In this document: one piece after another, positions 43,204 through 47,800 of the stretch
Layout: the number at the start of each line of letters is the position of its first letter
How positions within the stretch are numbered: position 1 is the first letter of the stretch
Source: Eubacterium sp.
Lineage (GTDB): Bacteria; Bacillota; Clostridia; Lachnospirales; Lachnospiraceae
DNA length: 47,800 nucleotides
Reading direction: 5' to 3'
Assembly: GCA_016292095.1 (NCBI GenBank)
Contig: JAEFAB010000039.1
Location: 1 to 47,800 of the forward strand
The notes under the pieces: generated by a model
Seen by the model: the letters and a program-made list of their open reading frames with translations, nothing else
Database searches by the model: none
Told to the model about the DNA's origin: nothing
Program-made: the position numbers and the translations under genes

Positions 43204-45972
43204 CTAGTTTTTCTTATTAATCTTTTTCAACTGAATGTAGCTTACTTTAATACCTGCAAGCACGTCCACTAAGTCGATATTGTAAATACCTTTGTCTAAC
43301 TGTACCTTACACAACTTCTGAGTAATCCAGTTTCCATCGGTTCCGTTAGTCTGAATAACAAACATTGTTTCGTCTCCGGTCATAACATTTACTGTCGACT
43401 GAGATAAGTTACTCTTTTCAAACATAATATTTACGATAACAGTATATTCAGCAGTTTCGTCAACTTCTACAGAAGCCTGAGTGCCACTGTTAAACATTAC
43501 CTTATTATCTTCCGCTAACTTGAACACTTCATATTTTGCTTCTCCACTTGGATCTGCATCAAAATGTTTTGCCACGTCTGTATCAATCAGTGGTCTTTCA
43601 ATTACAGGTGCATTTAAGATAAAGTTCAAAATATTCTTTGCAGCTCTCTGAAGTTCTCCGATGGTTAAGGTACCATTGGCTACAGATTCTTCTGTATTGT
43701 CTCCGTTAGAATTCACTTCAGCACCATTGTTATTTACTACCATGTATACGTCATTCTGGGAACGAACCATGTCACGAATATCCGTGTTTGTTTCTTCTCC
43801 ACCTTCCACAACATCATTCATCTTTGCCCACCAGTCTGTCATTACAAAGCCTTTGTATCCCCATTCTCCACGAAGAATTGTTGTACAAAGATCATAATTA
43901 GAAGCTGCCCAGTGACCGTTAATTGGGTTGTAAGAAGTCATTAATGCCATAACTTCCCCTGCCTTAATCGGCATTTCAAAGGTCTTTAAGTAGATTTCTC
44001 TAATTGCTCTTTCGGAAACTACTGCATTAATTTTGAATCGGTGTGATTCCTGTCCGTTCAATGCAAAATGCTTGATTGTTCCCCAAGCACCACCGTCTTT
44101 AATACCTCCGGTAGAAGCTGTTGCCATAATACCTGAAAGGTATGGGTCTTCAGAATAATATTCGAAGTTTCTTCCGTTTAACGGATTTCTATGAATGTTT
44201 ACCCCTGGTCCTAAAAGGGTATCAACGTCGTTTCTGTAAAGTTCCTGACCTTCCATTGTGTAAAGTTCACGAACCAGTTCCGGATTCCAACTGGCTGAAA
44301 GTGCTGTTCCGATTGGAAGCTGTGTTGCTTTTCCATCGTAACGAAGTCCACTTGGTCCGTCTGCACAACAAGCTGCCGGAACACCGTAGCTGAATAAAGA
44401 ATCGCTTAATCCACCAAATGCGGAAGCAGTACCCTGTGTTACACGTGGGTTACTCATCCCTTCACCACGAACGATTAAGGCAAGTTCTGATACGTCAAGC
44501 TGTGCAACGAAAGAATCTAAATCAGCTTTTCCGTCACGAACATCCTGTAATGTAATTCCTACATCACCGGTAATTTCCATTGTTGGAGGAAGATTGTCTT
44601 CAATACGCTTTGCCATATCAACGGTTGGCTTCTGTGAAGGAACGTAAGTTTCTTCGTATGTACCATCAGACTTTCTTGCTCCCGGTTTTAATAAGGTAAG
44701 TTTTTCATCGTTTGGACACATTGCCTCAGACAACTGTTCCACAACAACCAACTCATCTAACTTATATGTATAAACAAAGGCGTTTTCACGCACACTGTTA
44801 CCAACGTAAATCTTATAATCGCCTGCTTCTAATACGTAGCATGACTTATGTCCTGTTGCATTACTGTCATCATAAGATGCCATACTCTTCTTTGGAAGTT
44901 TAATTTCAACAATTTCGCTTTCACCCGGTGCCAAAGTCTTTGTCTTCTGGAAAGCACCAAGAACCATTGCCGGCTTACCAAGTTCACCCTGAGGTGCTTC
45001 ATAATAAACCTGAACAACTTCTTTACCGGAGAACTTGTCTCCTGTATTTGTAACCTTTGTAGTGAGGACGATATCGTCTCCAACTTCTTTTGCATCCACG
45101 TTTTCGAAATCAAATGTCGTATAAGAAAGACCGAAACCGAATTCGTACATTACTTTATCCGGTGCAAAAGTTTCAAAGTAACGGTATCCCACATAAATAT
45201 CTTCCTGATATAAGTTATTTAAAGGATCTCCAAAGTTCTTTGTTGATGGATAATCATCAATATCATAAGCAATTGTGTCAGGTAATTTACCACTTGGTGT
45301 AACTTTTCCGGAAAGAACATCACCAACGGCATTTCCACCTTCCATTCCACCACCCCATACGATTACGATGGATTTAATCTTATCATTATATGCAGGGTCT
45401 TCTACCCATTTCATATCAATAATGTTAGAAACATTTAATACGATACATACATCATCAAATGCTTCTGTAATATTCTTAATGTTAGACTTTTCTTCCGGTG
45501 TTAAAAGGAAACTTCCGTCCCATGCAAAGTTATCTTTATCTTCACCGGCTGTACGTCCAATCACATATACGGCTTTGTTTGTCTTTTCTGCCTGTGCTTT
45601 TGCATACTCAACAGTAATGTCCATATCTTTCTGGAACCATGGTTCTGCTGCCCAACCGCCGCCACCATTATCAAATGGATGATCCTTCAACCATTCTACA
45701 TAGTCCGCTACGATATCTTCATTAATTGCAATATTGTTTGTTCGGAATCCGTCTACAACATTTGTAGCATATTCCACCTGAACCGCACCACCTGAACCGG
45801 TACCGCTTCTATAATATTCAATCATTGGTCGACCAAATACCGAAACCTTATCTTCTTTAGTAAATGGAAGAACGTTGTTTTCATTTTTCAACAAAACAAT
45901 TCCTTCAACTGCTGCTTCTCTGCTTTTCTCAGCGAAACCTTCCACCGGTACGCCCTTTACGTCTTTAGACAT
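43204..45972 (-). CDS. GH3-family glycosidase with permuted domain order and C-terminal beta-sandwich
   Basis: A 922-residue glycoside hydrolase family 3 protein without a signal peptide, so it should act in the cytoplasm on imported oligosaccharides. Seen: the GH3 C-terminal-type domain first (about 10-290, REAAVEGIVLLKNENNVLPF, ending FGFGLSYTTF), then a fibronectin type III-like part (about 300-400), then the catalytic barrel (about 470-790) with KHFALNGQE and nucleophile Asp713 in MTDWW. This is reversed from the usual order but known from rumen-type enzymes such as Butyrivibrio and Ruminococcus beta-glucosidases. A final about 115 residues (808-922) look like an added beta-sandwich, probably a carbohydrate-binding module. 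AGGAGG precedes the ATG at 45972. Substrate is probably a beta-glucoside. Confidence 0.93.
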   Translation of the reverse strand: MSKDVKGVPVEGFAEKSREAAVEGIVLLKNENNVLPFTKEDKVSVFGRPMIEYYRSGTGSGGAVQVEYATNVVDGFRTNNIAINEDIVADYVEWLKDHPFDNGGGGWAAEPWFQKDMDITVEYAKAQAEKTNKAVYVIGRTAGEDKDNFAWDGSFLLTPEEKSNIKNITEAFDDVCIVLNVSNIIDMKWVEDPAYNDKIKSIVIVWGGGMEGGNAVGDVLSGKVTPSGKLPDTIAYDIDDYPSTKNFGDPLNNLYQEDIYVGYRYFETFAPDKVMYEFGFGLSYTTFDFENVDAKEVGDDIVLTTKVTNTGDKFSGKEVVQVYYEAPQGELGKPAMVLGAFQKTKTLAPGESEIVEIKLPKKSMASYDDSNATGHKSCYVLEAGDYKIYVGNSVRENAFVYTYKLDELVVVEQLSEAMCPNDEKLTLLKPGARKSDGTYEETYVPSQKPTVDMAKRIEDNLPPTMEITGDVGITLQDVRDGKADLDSFVAQLDVSELALIVRGEGMSNPRVTQGTASAFGGLSDSLFSYGVPAACCADGPSGLRYDGKATQLPIGTALSASWNPELVRELYTMEGQELYRNDVDTLLGPGVNIHRNPLNGRNFEYYSEDPYLSGIMATASTGGIKDGGAWGTIKHFALNGQESHRFKINAVVSERAIREIYLKTFEMPIKAGEVMALMTSYNPINGHWAASNYDLCTTILRGEWGYKGFVMTDWWAKMNDVVEGGEETNTDIRDMVRSQNDVYMVVNNNGAEVNSNGDNTEESVANGTLTIGELQRAAKNILNFILNAPVIERPLIDTDVAKHFDADPSGEAKYEVFKLAEDNKVMFNSGTQASVEVDETAEYTVIVNIMFEKSNLSQSTVNVMTGDETMFVIQTNGTDGNWITQKLCKVQLDKGIYNIDLVDVLAGIKVSYIQLKKINKKN

Positions 45973-46116
45973 GTATTCTTTCCTCCTGAATCCCCAACAA
46001 AACCGTTAGTATTTTTCCAGTAATGCATTCACTGCACATTTACAATCAATATAACATATGCAATTATGAATTTCTACAAGAAAACGGCAAAAAAATGTTT
46101 TTTATTTCGCCGCTCT

Positions 46117-46129
46117 TGAAACGTTTTCA
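46117..46129. promoter_or_regulatory. cre-like/LacI-type operator candidate upstream of the GH3 gene
   Basis: TGAAACGTTTTCA has TGAAA and TTTCA arms around a CpG, close to the catabolite-response-element shape but one base short of the 14-base consensus. It lies about 65 bases upstream of the -10 candidate for the GH3 gene, a position compatible with activation or repression by a LacI-family regulator. Confidence 0.4.
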
Positions 46130-46262
46130 TGCCGATTATTCCTATGTTTTTCGGGACGTGTTTTTAGTAAAATTGTTTTTATTCACTGAAACTTGTTCGT
46201 TTTTTCTTTTCAAACCTTTTGTCTAATTTTGGAAAAGAACCCCGAAAAAGAAAAAGACCTAT

Positions 46263-46293
46263 CAAAAAAGGGTTTGGTAAAACTACCAAACCC
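46263..46293 (-). terminator. Intrinsic terminator of the TadG-like gene
   Basis: Minus-strand stem GGGTTTGGTA / TACCAAACCC (46284-46293 with 46270-46279), four-base loop, followed by TTTTTT. It lies 16 bases after the stop codon. Confidence 0.93.
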
Positions 46294-46309
46294 TCCATAT
46301 ATTTTTTAA

Positions 46310-47800
46310 TTATTCTACTAACTCAATTACTTTTTTCTCTTTATGACCGGTTGTCAGATGGTCATTCGCCGCTTCAACAGAGAACGGCATCTCCCTGACT
46401 GTTGGATATACCTTCGTGGTATTTGTCAGTTCCACTTCATTTCCGATGATCTTTCCGTAAACAATTGCATGTCCGCCCTTCATCGTAATATGACCATACG
46501 GTGCAAAAACATATCCGTAAACGTCTGTACTGTTCTCCATGGTAATATTACCTTTCTTGGCATATAAACTAAGAGTCACATTATTGTTATAAATATTGAA
46601 CTGTCCACCCTTCATATTGATGTTTCTTCCGGCTACCACAACGCCTCGTGCGCTTACGCCGTTGGCAATACCAATATCTCGTCCGGCATAAATATAGTCT
46701 GAATTAATCTGTAAGTCTGCACCACCGTCGGTGTATATATCCAATTCACTGTAGATATTTCCGTTAACTTTGACATTGTTCCCGCCAATACCAACACTAC
46801 CGTGCATACAATAAATATTTCCGTTAATGGTTGCACCATTTGCAAAGTAAAGCATTGTACAATGGTCATCACCACAGGTATTGTAAATATAGATATCCGC
46901 ATTAATTTCCGAGTATGTATTTGTCTGAACACGGAATTCCTGAATATTCTTTCCAAATACGCCACAGTATGCGGAATTGTAATACCACGCTCTAATCTGC
47001 ATATCATTGTTTGTACTAAATGCATATGGCATATAGGTATCCATTGTCGGCGATTCAATCTTTGTATTTTTTCCGTTAGCAAGTAATGCCGGTAAGTTCT
47101 GCTGGGCAGTAATCTTTTGCCACTGTTCCCACATAAAGACTACATTTCCCCAATAGGAATCACCCGGCATTGTCGGTTTGTACACAAGACTTTCAATGGC
47201 ATCTCCCAAATAATATGGCATATCCACATAACCACTTGCTACCGGTGTGTACGGATGTACTGCCGTTCCGGCATTCGGGTCAATTGTGACCTTGCCGCTG
47301 TCATCCTTTACTACATCGGAAGAAGAAATTTTTCTTGTGTTCCAACTAAAGTTTCCGCCGTGCATTGCAGATGCTTCAAAAAACTGGATTCCGCCGCCCT
47401 CCAATGTTCCGTTGGAGTGAACTCTTCCGGCTACCTGATGCCCGCTTCCGCTCATCTTCATAGCGTAACTTTCACTTCCGGAGAAAATCATGTAATCAAA
47501 ATCTCTTTCGATGTCCACTTCTCTTCTCTGTGCTTTCGCATGACAGTTCACATTCAATGTACTGACACCCACAGCACCAATGAATAAAGTTTTCTCTTTT
47601 TTCTGGACGTCCACTTTTACTCTGGATTCGTCTTCAATGTAAACTTTAATTTCATCCTCGCTAATTCCGTTTTCCCGTGCAACTTTTTTTGCCACGGCTA
47701 CCGCATTGGAAGTATTCGGCAATTCATTCGCCCCGGACAACGCAGCCAAATCACAGGCTGATTGTGTTTGAACCTTAATGTTGTAACCCCGTCCGAAATC
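46310..47800 (-). CDS. TadG-like protein with C-terminal beta-helix, N-terminus beyond window
   Basis: The last 496 residues of a gene that enters from the right edge; the reading frame stays open to base 47800, so the start is outside. Seen: DFGRGYNIKVQTQSACDLAA followed by LSGANELPN, which is the end of the N-terminal helix and following segment of the TadE/TadG (PF13400-type) Flp-pilus assembly proteins. Next come a charged linker region, FSGSESYAMKMSGSGHQVAG, then about 150 residues with short repeats such as ANGATINGNIYCMHGSVGIG, VVAGRNINMKGGQFNIYNNN and GKIIGNEVEL, which form a right-handed beta-helix like those of polymer-forming (bactofilin-type) domains. TadG-like proteins sit in the membrane with the C-terminal part outside. 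Inference: a Tad secretion or surface-assembly factor. Confidence 0.82.
   Translation of the reverse strand, partial: DFGRGYNIKVQTQSACDLAALSGANELPNTSNAVAVAKKVARENGISEDEIKVYIEDESRVKVDVQKKEKTLFIGAVGVSTLNVNCHAKAQRREVDIERDFDYMIFSGSESYAMKMSGSGHQVAGRVHSNGTLEGGGIQFFEASAMHGGNFSWNTRKISSSDVVKDDSGKVTIDPNAGTAVHPYTPVASGYVDMPYYLGDAIESLVYKPTMPGDSYWGNVVFMWEQWQKITAQQNLPALLANGKNTKIESPTMDTYMPYAFSTNNDMQIRAWYYNSAYCGVFGKNIQEFRVQTNTYSEINADIYIYNTCGDDHCTMLYFANGATINGNIYCMHGSVGIGGNNVKVNGNIYSELDIYTDGGADLQINSDYIYAGRDIGIANGVSARGVVVAGRNINMKGGQFNIYNNNVTLSLYAKKGNITMENSTDVYGYVFAPYGHITMKGGHAIVYGKIIGNEVELTNTTKVYPTVREMPFSVEAANDHLTTGHKEKKVIELVE

Larger units (their letters stand above)
45973..46309. other. 337-base intergenic region between the TadG-like and GH3 genes
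   Basis: No gene. From right to left it holds the TadG-like terminator (46263-46293), a cre-like palindrome (46117-46129), a TATATT -10 candidate (46048-46053) and the GH3 ribosome binding site AGGAGG near 45981. The rest is T/A-rich with no other structure I can identify. Confidence 0.75.

Noticed and set aside
1..47800. CRISPR arrays, tRNA or rRNA genes, insertion sequences, prophage
   Set aside because: I looked for spaced direct repeats, cloverleaf-like stretches, transposase motifs and phage structural genes and saw none. A systematic search by program has not been done.

Overview
The window looks like a chromosomal segment of an AT-rich Gram-positive anaerobe of the Clostridia, most likely Lachnospiraceae. 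This is inferred from gene content (spoVG, a GlgC/GlgD pair, a DnaD/DnaI-type primosome pair, a long PRPP synthetase, a domain-permuted GH3 beta-glucosidase), strong AGGAGG ribosome binding sites, and U-tailed intrinsic terminators. I see no phage genes, insertion sequences, CRISPR arrays, tRNA or rRNA.

Region 1 (1-13953, minus strand) is a long exopolysaccharide/capsule operon. It is read leftward from a polyprenyl-phosphate sugar-1-phosphate transferase. After that come a DUF1972-type GT4, another GT4, a GT32-type enzyme, a nucleotidyltransferase-kinase fusion, three more GT4 enzymes, a GT2 enzyme, a Wzy-like polymerase, a Wzx-like flippase and a DegT-family aminotransferase cut by the window edge. 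Genes overlap by 1-4 bases or sit a few bases apart, and several start with TTG. Together they form a Wzx/Wzy-type pathway: a lipid-linked repeat unit is primed, extended, flipped and polymerised.

Region 2 (14060-23690) holds a small zinc-ribbon membrane protein on the plus strand, then (minus strand) a lipoprotein, mfd, pth, a large secreted beta-helix protein with a lysine-rich tail, and spoVG. Region 3 (23708-31444) has glgD and glgC on the minus strand. On the plus strand are murC and then a dnaD-like, dnaI-like and prs run. The spoVG, prs, pth and mfd genes are the broken-up remains of a neighbourhood that is contiguous in Bacillus subtilis.

Region 4 (31499-41382, minus strand) holds an aconitase-family hydratase, the branching enzyme glgB, an unrecognised membrane-anchored protein, and a yhaO/yhaN nuclease-ATPase pair whose ATPase carries a transmembrane hairpin. 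Upstream lies a small DUF2007-like membrane protein with a textbook promoter. Region 5 (41522-47800, minus strand) holds a secreted leucine-rich-repeat/Ig-like protein with a second lysine-rich tail, a domain-permuted GH3 glycosidase, and the start-truncated end of a TadG-like protein with a beta-helix C-terminal half.

No single element is clearly a new defence or mobile system. The best candidates for undescribed biology are the nucleotidyltransferase-kinase in the polysaccharide operon, the membrane-anchored YhaN, the unrecognised 703-residue protein, the two lysine-rich-tailed surface proteins, the TadG/beta-helix protein, and a paired repeat upstream of the dnaD-like gene.
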